Position numbers and translations under genes: made by a program. Positions 8,727-16,114 of a DNA stretch of 64,000 bases are shown here, in pieces; position 1 is the first letter of the stretch, and each line of letters opens with the position of its first letter. The notes beneath the pieces were generated by a model. That model made no database searches. It had not been told where the DNA came from and saw nothing but the letters and a program-made list of their open reading frames with translations. Origin of the DNA: Saprospiraceae bacterium (lineage in GTDB: Bacteria > Bacteroidota > Bacteroidia > Chitinophagales > Saprospiraceae). The stretch lies in NCBI GenBank assembly GCA_016708265.1, contig JADJGA010000011.1:186001-250000 (forward strand), written 5' to 3'.

Positions 8727-9689
8727 ATGAAAATAACAACACATTTAAGATTTTTAATGATAACAGCTTGTCTGATTTTCTTTTTATTTCAAAATACATA
8801 TTCACAATCAAAGATTACAAGCCAACCAAATTCAATCACTTTTACAATCAATGCCAGTAAATATAAATCCACTTCAATTCCTAATTTATTTAATGCTTTA
8901 ATCACAAATCATACCTATGATTTTTATCTCATTGACAGCATTGATTACTTGAGTTTTTGTAAAAGCAATAATATTTTAAAGACTGATTCACTGAATATCA
9001 GAAATTTCTATACTGTAAAGATACTACATGAACTTTTCACGTCGCAAACTGCATCAAATTGTTCTAAAGGTCTGATACTTGACATACCATATTTTTGGCA
9101 CTGGTGTCAGGATAATCCACGTCATAAAATCTACTTCACTTCTTCAAATAAACTATTAAAAAATTGCAAACCACCAAAGGAGTTCTCAAGATACTCCTCT
9201 TATGCAGACATTGACAGGACTCCTTATTTATTTTTAAGTGATATGGTTAGCAATGTCCCAAATTATTACTCAAAATCTTGTGATACATTTTCCACATTCG
9301 GTTGGTGTAGCGAACGGGAAATGGCTTTTGTGGCACTAATGACAACATTGAATTATAATGGAAAAATTAAGGCTGAAAATTATCATAGTTGGTCTGAATT
9401 TATCATACCAATGAAAAATATTAAAAATGAACAAACCTATTTCAATGTTATTGTTGATAATACTTTTAATTCTATTGATTGGGTTATATTTAAATTAGAA
9501 CAGAAAAATGAATGGGAAACTCAAATTGGTTCAGTTAATCAGTCAAAATGGTATAATACTATGGCTTCTTCTCTATCTGAAATTAACAGGATAAATTGTC
9601 ATTTGGTCAATGAAAAAGCAAGTGATAGAATTGAGAATAAAATTGTCAAGTATTTGATGTTAAATATGAAAAAAAATCAAAAAGGATAA
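8727..9689 (+). CDS. Exported transglutaminase-like protein
   Basis: The protein has a clear signal peptide (residues 1-26: basic start, hydrophobic core, cut near TYSQ) and 320 residues in total. I do not recognise the whole protein, but its second half has the Cys-His-Asp order of the transglutaminase-like fold: FGWCSEREMAFVALM (Cys194 at the start of a helix), ENYHSWSEFIIP (His220, like HAWVE) and FNVIVDNTF (Asp244, like the usual W..vDpT). Such domains cut or cross-link amide bonds in proteins or peptidoglycan. It is cargo of the tRNA-Met element and stands alone, 320 bp from its neighbours on each side. The fold call is from motifs only and needs a structure search. Confidence 0.6.
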   Translation: MKITTHLRFLMITACLIFFLFQNTYSQSKITSQPNSITFTINASKYKSTSIPNLFNALITNHTYDFYLIDSIDYLSFCKSNNILKTDSLNIRNFYTVKILHELFTSQTASNCSKGLILDIPYFWHWCQDNPRHKIYFTSSNKLLKNCKPPKEFSRYSSYADIDRTPYLFLSDMVSNVPNYYSKSCDTFSTFGWCSEREMAFVALMTTLNYNGKIKAENYHSWSEFIIPMKNIKNEQTYFNVIVDNTFNSIDWVIFKLEQKNEWETQIGSVNQSKWYNTMASSLSEINRINCHLVNEKASDRIENKIVKYLMLNMKKNQKG

Positions 9690-10008
9690 TCTTATTATTG
9701 CAATAAATTCATATAAATCAACTTTAGCCATTTAAAACCATTTCCTTTAATAATAAACAATTAATAATCAAACAATTAAAATTTTTGTTTCAATAGTTTT
9801 GTCCCTGAATATGGTGTCAGGTTTTTATTCATTTTTGTTTCATTTCACTTATGAATTATTACAATATTTTTTTTAATACTTTTGCATTTATCACCTTTTT
9901 TATATATTTTTGCATTGAACAATGAATAAATCACTTTAACATTTTCTGTCATTCCATAAATATTAAATAAGATTATTCTAAAAATTATTAAAACGTAAAA
10001 AAAATAAA
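9690..10008. other. A/T-rich intergenic gap
   Basis: No gene is visible in this 319-bp gap. It is very A/T-rich with poly-A and poly-T runs and has stops in all frames. It probably holds the promoter of the gene at 10009. Confidence 0.5.
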
Positions 10009-10719
10009 TTGCAGCCACACGAAAAGAAAACTAAAAATCCAAAATGGTTGACAAGGATAATCGGAGAAGAATTACATAATATCAAGCAATATAGAAATTT
10101 CCACCATATATTAAGAGAAATGTTGTATGTTGATATTCGTGATATTTTAAAAGATAGTTGTTATTATTATTGCAGTGGTTCAGATATTTCACCAATAGTG
10201 GCTTTTAAAAATAGTATCCATTCATACATATATTGCGATATTGGACTTTATTCTATTAGTTATTATGATATGTTGGCAAAATTAAAAACGAACTTAAATG
10301 AGGAAGGATTCAATGAAATTCAAAGTATTACGATTGACCGAGATTATTTAAATTCAAACGAAAGGATTTACAGAATTCCACCTCCTCGTTACTGCCCACA
10401 TATATTTAAGGCAGATTGGAGTTTATGGTCACATGGTGAACAACAGTATAGTATAATCTTTATTTTCTGGGATGACTCATATATTTGGGAATTGTTATAT
10501 AGCAAAAACAATATTAGACCTAAAGCAATTTGTCGTTGGAGACCAGAGGGTAGTTGGGGGTTTGAAGTAAAGGAAGAATTAGAACCTGAATTTTGGATTG
10601 ACCATAAAAAACCTACTGATGATTATATTCTCATTAGCGAAACAATTAAGTATTTTGGCGAATATGGTGATAATTATATGAATTTATTTCAAAAAAAGGA
10701 TAAAGAAGTAGGTATTTAA
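10009..10719 (+). CDS. Hypothetical protein (236 aa)
   Basis: I do not recognise this protein. The frame opens at 9982 and has no ATG before residue 39, so a TTG at 10009 is the best start (protein begins MQPHEKKTKN); a shorter form would begin at MLYVDIRDIL. It is rich in Tyr and Trp, with segments such as RIPPPRYCPHIFKADWSLWSHGEQQYSIIFIFWDD that suggest a soluble mixed alpha/beta protein. It has no signal peptide or membrane segment. It is cargo of the integrative element and stands alone on the plus strand. Small soluble orphans of this kind in mobile elements are sometimes immunity or defence factors, but nothing here proves that. Confidence 0.5.
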   Translation: MQPHEKKTKNPKWLTRIIGEELHNIKQYRNFHHILREMLYVDIRDILKDSCYYYCSGSDISPIVAFKNSIHSYIYCDIGLYSISYYDMLAKLKTNLNEEGFNEIQSITIDRDYLNSNERIYRIPPPRYCPHIFKADWSLWSHGEQQYSIIFIFWDDSYIWELLYSKNNIRPKAICRWRPEGSWGFEVKEELEPEFWIDHKKPTDDYILISETIKYFGEYGDNYMNLFQKKDKEVGI

Positions 10720-11075
10720 AATCATGGTTTTTAGTCAATTCCTTCAAATTGCCAATCTTACTAAAGTGAGGTTGCTATCTAAACATCAATTTGATATTTT
10801 ATTCTCTTGAATATCAGACAACAAAATAACTTTAATGCAAAATATAGCCTCTTAGAATTACTTTATTTGCATCACAGTATAACAATTTTAGCCCCGATAA
10901 TTCATTTCTAATGGTATATACCTTGCCAACCATAAAAAGTGCTAAATTTCGTGAGATATCACTGTGGTTTTCAGATTTTATTTGTAATATCAACGACACA
11001 ATTTGAAAGTCAAACTATAAACTCATGAACTTCTTTTCGGAAATTCTTCGAAAAATTTAATAAGAGTTTTTTAAT
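10720..11075. other. Intergenic gap between convergent cargo genes
   Basis: These 356 bp lie between a plus-strand and a minus-strand gene. I see no ORF of note, no strong hairpin and no tRNA. The composition is A/T-rich. Confidence 0.5.
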
Positions 11076-11843
11076 TTATCTTAGTTCCAGCAACTTCAGA
11101 CATTCAGCGGATTTAGGTTTGGGTTTTACTTCAATTAATATTGCATCAAACTGAAATTTATTATTTGATAGAGTGAAACCGGTATAAAGGTCTTGCATCC
11201 CAGAAACATCAATTGTTGTAATATCGCCAGCATAGATTTTGCTTTCATAAACAGTAGTCTGATTAAAAAATATTTGATTGTTATATTTGAGTATAACTCT
11301 AAACTTTATAAAATTAATGTCGTAATCAGTTTGATTTTCTAATGTTACTTTTCCTGATTTGATAGTTTTGTTCAAATAATCCATTCTCCAAGTTAAGCTT
11401 TTAATTGTTATATCAAATTTCGGGCAATAAGGATTAGTCTTCCACTCATTACACTTCTCTGTCAAATTGGATATATAAATATTTTCAATTGAGATTATTC
11501 CTTTATCATCTTTATCATAATCGGTGCATAATAAATAAATGTTTCTATCTATTGAAAAATAAGTATTTATTTGTGAAAATACTAGACTTGTAACCTCATT
11601 TGAAGTGGTATCTGACTTAATAATCGAATAATTTTTATCTTTGTAATTTAATATTTCACTAAATAATTCTTTTTTTGTATCCTCGTCTAAGTTGTCCATA
11701 TTATCGCTAAAAAGTTTCTTTAACTCAACTGTATCATTTTTAATAATTGCTTCTAAGGTAGCCTTGCCTATATCTTTGAAATCGGTTCTGTCAGTACAAC
11801 TTGTAAAAAGTATTAAGATTAATATAAATTGAAAATTTTTCAT
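11076..11843 (-). CDS. Putative lipoprotein, cargo of the element
   Basis: The frame opens at 11945, but the convincing start is the ATG at 11843 (MKNFQFILILILFTSC), which gives a lipoprotein signal with the lipid-bearing Cys at residue 16 and a mature protein of about 240 residues. I do not recognise the family. The first half (KATLEAIIKNDTVELKKLFSDN) resembles helical domains of small Bacteroidota lipoproteins. The second half is beta-rich (SGKVTLENQTDYDINFIKFRVILKY), like a single Ig-like or FxLYD-type sandwich. It lies 31 bp after the zinc-ribbon gene on the same strand, so the two are probably cotranscribed. It is probably anchored to the inner leaflet of the outer membrane. Confidence 0.6.
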   Translation of the reverse strand: MKNFQFILILILFTSCTDRTDFKDIGKATLEAIIKNDTVELKKLFSDNMDNLDEDTKKELFSEILNYKDKNYSIIKSDTTSNEVTSLVFSQINTYFSIDRNIYLLCTDYDKDDKGIISIENIYISNLTEKCNEWKTNPYCPKFDITIKSLTWRMDYLNKTIKSGKVTLENQTDYDINFIKFRVILKYNNQIFFNQTTVYESKIYAGDITTIDVSGMQDLYTGFTLSNNKFQFDAILIEVKPKPKSAECLKLLELR

Positions 11844-11874
11844 TTCTATTATTGTTTTATAAGGTATTGATATA

Positions 11875-12534
11875 CTATGATAATTTAAAAAGCCACATGT
11901 TCCTTTTATTACATTCAGTCCTGAATTTATTTTTAGCCCGCTCAAAATTCACATCTTTAATACTCTCAATAATTTTTAAACACTCTTCAAATTTCCCTAA
12001 ATTTCTATTTATTTCTGCTCTCATTATTTTTTGGTTAATATCTTCCGTATTCAATAATTCTAAAAGAGCATAACAGTTATCAGTATATTTTTTTTCATCA
12101 TCAGGCTCAACAAAAATAATCTTGCTTTTATTTTTTCTTTTCCCGTCATAGTATCTTATTCTGTCATTGAATGCCCACCATATTTTCTTTCTGATAAAAA
12201 GCCTATCTCCCGGATACATGGTTTTTAGAGCTTCAAAATAATCATTAATAGAAAGTTCTTTTACATAATTTCTCCTAGGACTACCATCAAATGTAATAGA
12301 AAATGTATATGATGGTGTATATCTTTCTATTGATTTAGGTTTTAAATAATTTAACCATATAAAGGATAAACATAAGGGACATTTAATGAGTTTATGATTT
12401 ATGGGTAACATTGGATAAAAATTGAATGCATCTGAATACAATGTAGCACCAAATGTATTTCCACTTAATGCACCGCTAGTCTTAAAGTCCTCATTACATT
12501 TTGGACATTTATAAGTGTAATATGTAAGTATCAT
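11875..12534 (-). CDS. Zinc-ribbon protein with TPR-like end
   Basis: Two Cys pairs, CPKC near residue 10 and CPLC near residue 52, form a likely zinc ribbon at the N-terminus. The middle part is Tyr- and Lys-rich (YEALKTMYPGDRLFIRKKIWWAFNDRIR). The C-terminal 60 residues (ALLELLNTEDINQKIMRAEINRNLGKFEECLKIIESI) look like one or two TPR-type helical hairpins. There is no signal peptide, so it should be cytoplasmic. It is upstream of the lipoprotein gene at 11076-11843. I do not know a named family with this layout. It could act as a regulator or adaptor for its lipoprotein neighbour, but this is only inference from position. Confidence 0.55.
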   Translation of the reverse strand: MILTYYTYKCPKCNEDFKTSGALSGNTFGATLYSDAFNFYPMLPINHKLIKCPLCLSFIWLNYLKPKSIERYTPSYTFSITFDGSPRRNYVKELSINDYFEALKTMYPGDRLFIRKKIWWAFNDRIRYYDGKRKNKSKIIFVEPDDEKKYTDNCYALLELLNTEDINQKIMRAEINRNLGKFEECLKIIESIKDVNFERAKNKFRTECNKRNMWLFKLS

Positions 12535-12840
12535 AATTTAAAGTCAGCTTTATAAACATTTTGAATAAGATTAAAATCAACAGTTCTAAACTAATCAAAA
12601 CTAATAGAAAAATCATTACCCAATATTTAAATAAATAAATATCTAGAAAACAATATACTTATAATATTTTTTTCAAAGAAATATATATCAAAACCTTGTC
12701 CTAAGAATAGAAATATTGTCCTTTTCATTGTTTATTATTTTAAGTTCGGTTTAAAAAATTTTTATACACCTACATATAAAAAACCCTCATAACTATTATT
12801 TGTTAATTATTGATTCAGTAAATTAACTAAGTATAATCTA
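12535..12840. other. A/T-rich intergenic gap
   Basis: These 306 bp upstream of the zinc-ribbon gene hold no ORF and no clear structure. The promoter of the minus-strand zinc-ribbon gene probably lies here. Confidence 0.4.
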
Positions 12841-13398
12841 TCAGTATTTCACAAAATCCTCAAGCTTATTTATTATAGTTGATTTATATACAGAATATTT
12901 TTCACCATAAATCCAAAAATCAATCTTTACATCTCCAGAACTTGCAGAGGTTTTATGAAGGCTAATAAATAATTCTTTATTTACAGTAAAATCTTGGTAT
13001 ACTTCCTCATTTGTTTTAAGTTTTTCTTTTTTTATTCGCTTAATTAAAACTTCATGATTAACCAAAATCGAATTCACTTCATCAATATTTAATTGTAAAT
13101 AGCTAATTTCAGCAAACCTTGTCATATCACCTTGAAATTTTTGTCTCGCAAGATAGTACTTATCAGCACCAATTACCAGCGCTTTGTTTCCATCATATTT
13201 ATACCCTGTTAGTTCTATATATGATGAATTTCCAAGATAGCCTTTATATATTGAGTATGTTCTAATAGTACTAAAACTATTTGGAACATGCTTCTCAATT
13301 TTAGTTTTTATGTATTTTTCAGTGATATACCGAGTTTGCATACATCCTGTTAACATCATTAGTATTACAGCGAATGAAACTTTAATAATGGTTTTCAT
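12841..13398 (-). CDS. Putative lipoprotein (185 aa)
   Basis: A standard lipoprotein signal starts the protein (MKTIIKVSFAVILMMLTGCM, Cys19). The mature part has a beta-rich pattern (YLGNSSYIELTGYKYDGNKALVIGADKYYL) and then a Lys-rich helical stretch around residue 115 (VLIKRIKKEKLKTNEEVYQDF). I do not recognise the family. It sits alone on the minus strand among other exported cargo genes of the element. Its role is unknown; several lipoproteins in a row suggest that the cargo acts at the cell surface or protects it. Confidence 0.6.
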   Translation of the reverse strand: MKTIIKVSFAVILMMLTGCMQTRYITEKYIKTKIEKHVPNSFSTIRTYSIYKGYLGNSSYIELTGYKYDGNKALVIGADKYYLARQKFQGDMTRFAEISYLQLNIDEVNSILVNHEVLIKRIKKEKLKTNEEVYQDFTVNKELFISLHKTSASSGDVKIDFWIYGEKYSVYKSTIINKLEDFVKY

Positions 13399-13618
13399 AA
13401 CATTAAGTTTAGTTTATAAAGTTTGAAATAATAATTCATAAGATTTGACTATAAAATTAACCTGATTGGGAACAAATTAGGGTTAATAGAAAAATCACCA
13501 CTGGCATTAATGTATTTTAATTACTCAAAATAATGCACAATTCCTTTTTTATCATTTTCTTTTCTACCCTCCATGCTGATAACAAAATCCTCTCTTATTA
13601 TCCGTCATCCTTGAACAC

Positions 13619-13978
13619 CTATATCCTTTTTTTAGTAATACCCATGCATTGTTGTAACCGAGGTACTCCATCATAGCAGTGTGCTGCACTTACTTTGTTT
13701 AGTTTTAAAGTATATTGTGCGCCTCTCATAGTATAGTTGACTTGTCCTGTTCTTTTAATGTTTTGTATTCCAAATTCATCCTGGTCATGCCATCCATTAG
13801 GAAAAACCACCCTCGTCAGAATATTGTTATCAACCTCTATTATGGACCTGTATTCTGAATCAGTCCCAGTTTTTGGATTAATATATCGCACATCCGCACA
13901 GTATGCCCCATTTAAAGATTGTGCTTGTGAAATAAAATATAGAAAGGTAAAATCATAAAGAAGTAAAAGTTTTCTCAT
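13619..13978 (-). CDS. Small exported protein (119 aa)
   Basis: The first 20 residues (MRKLLLLYDFTFLYFISQAQ) look like a signal peptide cut after QAQ. The remaining 100 residues are beta-rich with three Cys (GAYCADVR, SAAHCYDG, LQQCMG), which could form disulfides outside the cytoplasm. I do not recognise the family; the pattern of a short strand, RSIIEVDNNILTRV and YTMRGAQYTLKLNKV suggests a small beta-barrel or sandwich. It is the last minus-strand cargo gene before the broken TPR gene. The ATG at 13978 is the only reasonable start. Confidence 0.5.
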   Translation of the reverse strand: MRKLLLLYDFTFLYFISQAQSLNGAYCADVRYINPKTGTDSEYRSIIEVDNNILTRVVFPNGWHDQDEFGIQNIKRTGQVNYTMRGAQYTLKLNKVSAAHCYDGVPRLQQCMGITKKRI

Positions 13979-14111
13979 ATTGCGTATTTTGCTGGGTGTA
14001 AATAAATATCCTGAAAACTTGATACTTATATAACAAATATTTTATTCATTTAGTTCCATTCAGGGAACAAATATTTCATCAATAGCGTTAATTATTAAAC
14101 CTGCCTATATT

Positions 14112-14642
14112 ATGAAACCTTTAATACAAATTTGTGTAATACTTCTGTTACCAATTCTTTTATTTTGCCAAAATGTTCCTGACTCCATAATTGTTAAATC
14201 AAATAAAAAATGCGCCAAAGGAGTAACCAAATTTTCGATTGGTTATAAAAATGATGCCCTGGAATGTTTTAATGAAGCCATCGAATTAAATTCTAAGCAT
14301 GATAAAGCTTATTTTTGGCGAGGTAAATTAAAACAATCAATTGGCGACTATGAAGGTGCATTAAATGATTATAAGACAGCTATCTTTTTAAATCCAAATG
14401 AAACACTTTATTATACGACAAGAGCGTTTTTTTTAGAAAGCCAGCTGGGCGATTATAAAGGTTCTTTACTTTGATTATTCCAAAGCAATAGAATTAAACC
14501 CGAAAAAAGGCTATCACTACTATAGTAGAGGCTTGTTAAAATTAAATTAAATGATGTTGCAGGTGCTTGTAACGACTTCAGAAAGGCTTATGAATTGGGA
14601 GAAATTAATGGATTCGAAATGATAAAATCGCATTGTAAATAA
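14112..14642 (+). pseudogene. Exported TPR protein, two frameshifts
   Basis: The protein starts with a signal peptide (MKPLIQICVILLLPILLFCQ) and continues with TPR hairpins: FSIGYKNDALECFNEAIELNSKHDKAYFWRGKLKQSIGDYEGALNDY and onward. The first frame stops at 14474 after DYKGSLL. One frame over, the repeats go on as DYSKAIELNPKKGYHYYSRG to about 14540, and a second shift leads to NDVAGACNDFRKAYELGEING, ending with TAA at 14640-14642. Removing one T at 14470-14472 and adjusting one base near 14535-14545 would restore about 175 residues. It is either decayed or the site of sequence errors. Secreted or periplasmic TPR proteins of this size are common Bacteroidota cargo. Confidence 0.7.
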
Positions 14643-15044
14643 ATTCACCAATTTCAATCTCATTCTGTTTATTTAGATAACTTATACTTAAAAAACATAA
14701 CTATTACAAACATTGATTATCAGCCTGTTGTTTAGTCAGATGGTATTGATGTTTTTATTTTTTTAGCCCCTTCTTATTATAGAGCATGGAAATCAGCCCT
14801 ATATGGAAACAATGGGAGCAAGCATAAAAGTTTTGACCATTTACGTTTTGCAAATGTTATGATGGCTTGTAAACATAACTGGCTTATTAATTATGATGAT
14901 TATGAATATATTCGAGAATTATTTAGTTTTGCAAATATTTTTTGTTGGGATTTGAAATACGGAATGAGAAATGTAACAAAATATTCAAACCAAATAGGTA
15001 AAGAATTATTTATTTCAAATTATTTAACCAAGCTGCCTAAATAA
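14643..15044 (+). pseudogene. Remnant of a DNA adenine methylase (Dam/DpnM type)
   Basis: The C-terminal half of a Dam-type N6-adenine methylase can be read in one frame directly after the broken TPR gene: NLYLKNITITNIDYQPVV, an in-frame TAG near 14734, then SDGIDVFIFLAPSYYRAW, ALYGNNGSKHKSFDHLRFANVMM, HNWLINYDDYEYIRELFSF and DLKYGMRN. In live enzymes the motif before YYR is DPPY; here it is APSY, so the catalytic Asp and the first Pro are lost. The N-terminal half, with the SAM-binding FxGxG motif, is missing. In-frame stop, lost catalytic residue and truncation together mark true decay rather than sequence error. It may be left from an older restriction-modification or phage cargo gene. Confidence 0.75.
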
Positions 15045-15575
15045 TCTATTGTTACCTTATCACTAAATGTTTATTTCTCAGCCAAAATCAAATTCCATAT
15101 TTCACCCCATTTAACGTAATATGTCAATATTGCTTATTACTACATAATCCAAATGTATATCTATCAACCTGCATACACTTTTAACCTGTATTAAATACAC
15201 TTTGAATGTGTGTATCTTTCTATTTTAGGTATATTTATGCGGCTAATTTTGAATGCCTATTTTATATTATTACAAAGCAGATAAATTAAGTGTCTTTGAT
15301 GGGGGTGAGGAAATACGTTGACGGGAGGTCGAAGTGTTTTTTCTCGTCCCCAGTGTATGATTTCTGAATATGTTTTACTAATCTTTCATAATTGACCTAA
15401 GTTGAAATAATTATTATGATTATACATTATCAGGTATCAAGAATAATATTCAACTTTTCTTATTAGTTCAAAAATACTCACTAAACTGCAATTGGAAATT
15501 ATGATAAGAAAAGTGCAATACCTAATAAGGGCTTGTTTATATAGCGTCTGAATGCTATTTTCATCAACCTAACAT
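15045..15575. other. Gene-free right part of the element
   Basis: These 531 bp hold no convincing ORF. A short G-rich patch at 15299-15330 (GGGGGTGAGG and GACGGGAGGTCG) stands out in A/T-rich DNA. No tRNA or strong hairpin is seen. It may hold degraded cargo. Confidence 0.4.
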
Positions 15576-15761
15576 TTATTTTAAAACTGGATTTTTCTTT
15601 TTATATACCCCGCCATTATTTTCAGATTTAATAATGCAAAACTTTTGATGAAACCAAATTAGGGTAATTAATCCATAAAGCAAAAAAAAAAAAACACCAC
15701 ACAGCCCCCAACCCAAATACCCTTTTTTGTATATGACCCTATCCGCTGAATAACCCTTCAA
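15576..15761 (-). CDS. Possible small membrane protein (61 aa)
   Basis: This short frame has one strongly hydrophobic segment (LGWGLCGVFFFLLYGLITLIWF) flanked by Lys-rich ends. Part of the hydrophobic stretch comes from a run of T residues on the coding strand, so it may be chance. It lies just inside the right end of the element. I keep it with low confidence; there is no known family and no neighbour on the same strand. Confidence 0.25.
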   Translation of the reverse strand: MKGYSADRVIYKKGYLGWGLCGVFFFLLYGLITLIWFHQKFCIIKSENNGGVYKKKNPVLK

Positions 15762-15785
15762 AATAGATTATCTTTAAAAATAATT

Positions 15786-15802
15786 GCAATTTTTTTGCAA
15801 TT
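15786..15802. repeat. GCAATTTTTTT repeat, right end of element
   Basis: One full copy of GCAATTTTTTT (15786-15796), followed by a partial GCAATT, lies about 45 bp inside the right att core. It matches the three tandem copies at 5050-5082 inside the left end, as expected for integrase arm-type sites on both sides of an attP. Confidence 0.55.
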
Positions 15803-15806
15803 AAAA

Positions 15807-15839
15807 AAGCGATTACAATTTAAATCATCGTAACCGCTT
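15807..15839 (-). terminator. Terminator of the intact tRNA-Met gene
   Basis: A near-perfect 10-bp stem (15807-15816 with 15830-15839, one mismatch) is followed on the minus strand by a U-run (A-run at 15803-15808). It lies 11 bp past the tRNA 3' end. It is element DNA, replacing the former terminator that now lies at 4820-4846. Confidence 0.65.
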
Positions 15840-15846
15840 GATTATC

Positions 15847-15897
15847 AAGTAGCGTGAGGCGGGATTGAACCGCCGACCTCATGATTATGAATCATGC
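15847..15897 (-). repeat. att site inside the intact tRNA-Met gene
   Basis: This is the right copy of the 51-bp att core, identical to 4854-4904. It covers the tRNA from the anticodon arm to the 3' end, so insertion of the element keeps the tRNA gene whole. Confidence 0.9.
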
Positions 15898-15923
15898 GCT
15901 CTAACCATCTGAGCTACCACGCC
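15850..15923 (-). tRNA. tRNA-Met (anticodon CAT)
   Basis: The full cloverleaf can be drawn: acceptor GGCGTGG pairing with TCACGCT (two G-U pairs), D-arm GCTC/GAGC, anticodon stem CATGA/TCATG with loop TTCATAA, and T-arm GGCGG/CCGCC with loop TTCAATC. The anticodon is CAT. The anticodon stem lacks the three G-C pairs of initiator tRNA, so it is an elongator tRNA-Met, though a tRNA-Ile2 cannot be ruled out by eye. CCA is not encoded. The gene is the integration target of the element to its left. Confidence 0.95.
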
Positions 15924-16061
15924 TTATTATTTCAGCCCGCAAAGATAAGATATTTTTGAAAATCCAATAAATCTTTTGTGAAAAAATGTTGTTAGTGATT
16001 CGCATTAATGAATATGAAACTTGATTGGTGATAAAATATTTTAGATTTCCCAATAAAAAAA

Positions 16062-16084
16062 GATCCGGCACTGATGTCCGGATC
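16062..16084 (-). terminator. Terminator after tyrosine phenol-lyase gene
   Basis: The stem GATCCGG (16062-16068) with CCGGATC (16078-16084) is followed on the minus strand by a U-run (A-run at 16055-16061). It lies 31 bp after the stop of the minus-strand lyase gene. Confidence 0.85.
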
Positions 16085-16114
16085 CCTGATTCATGCTAAT
16101 ATTATAAATCTATT

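Larger units (their letters stand above)
4854..15897. mobile_element. Integrative element in tRNA-Met(CAT), about 11.0 kb
   Basis: The element is bounded by the 51-bp direct repeats at 4854-4904 and 15847-15897; one repeat plus the interior is 10,993 bp. The integrase gene lies about 200 bp inside the left end and reads inwards. Next come an excisionase-like HTH gene and a polymerase-like gene, all on the plus strand, forming a compact integration and replication module. The rest (8.7-15.7 kb) is cargo: exported, lipoprotein and unknown proteins plus remains of a TPR protein and a DNA methylase. No conjugation, relaxase or phage structural gene is seen, so it is probably non-autonomous in transfer. 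The GCAATTTTTTT-type repeats inside both ends fit integrase arm sites. Confidence 0.85.

Noticed and set aside
11844..11945. Longer start of the cargo lipoprotein
   Set aside because: It would bury the lipoprotein signal inside the protein and overlap the upstream gene.
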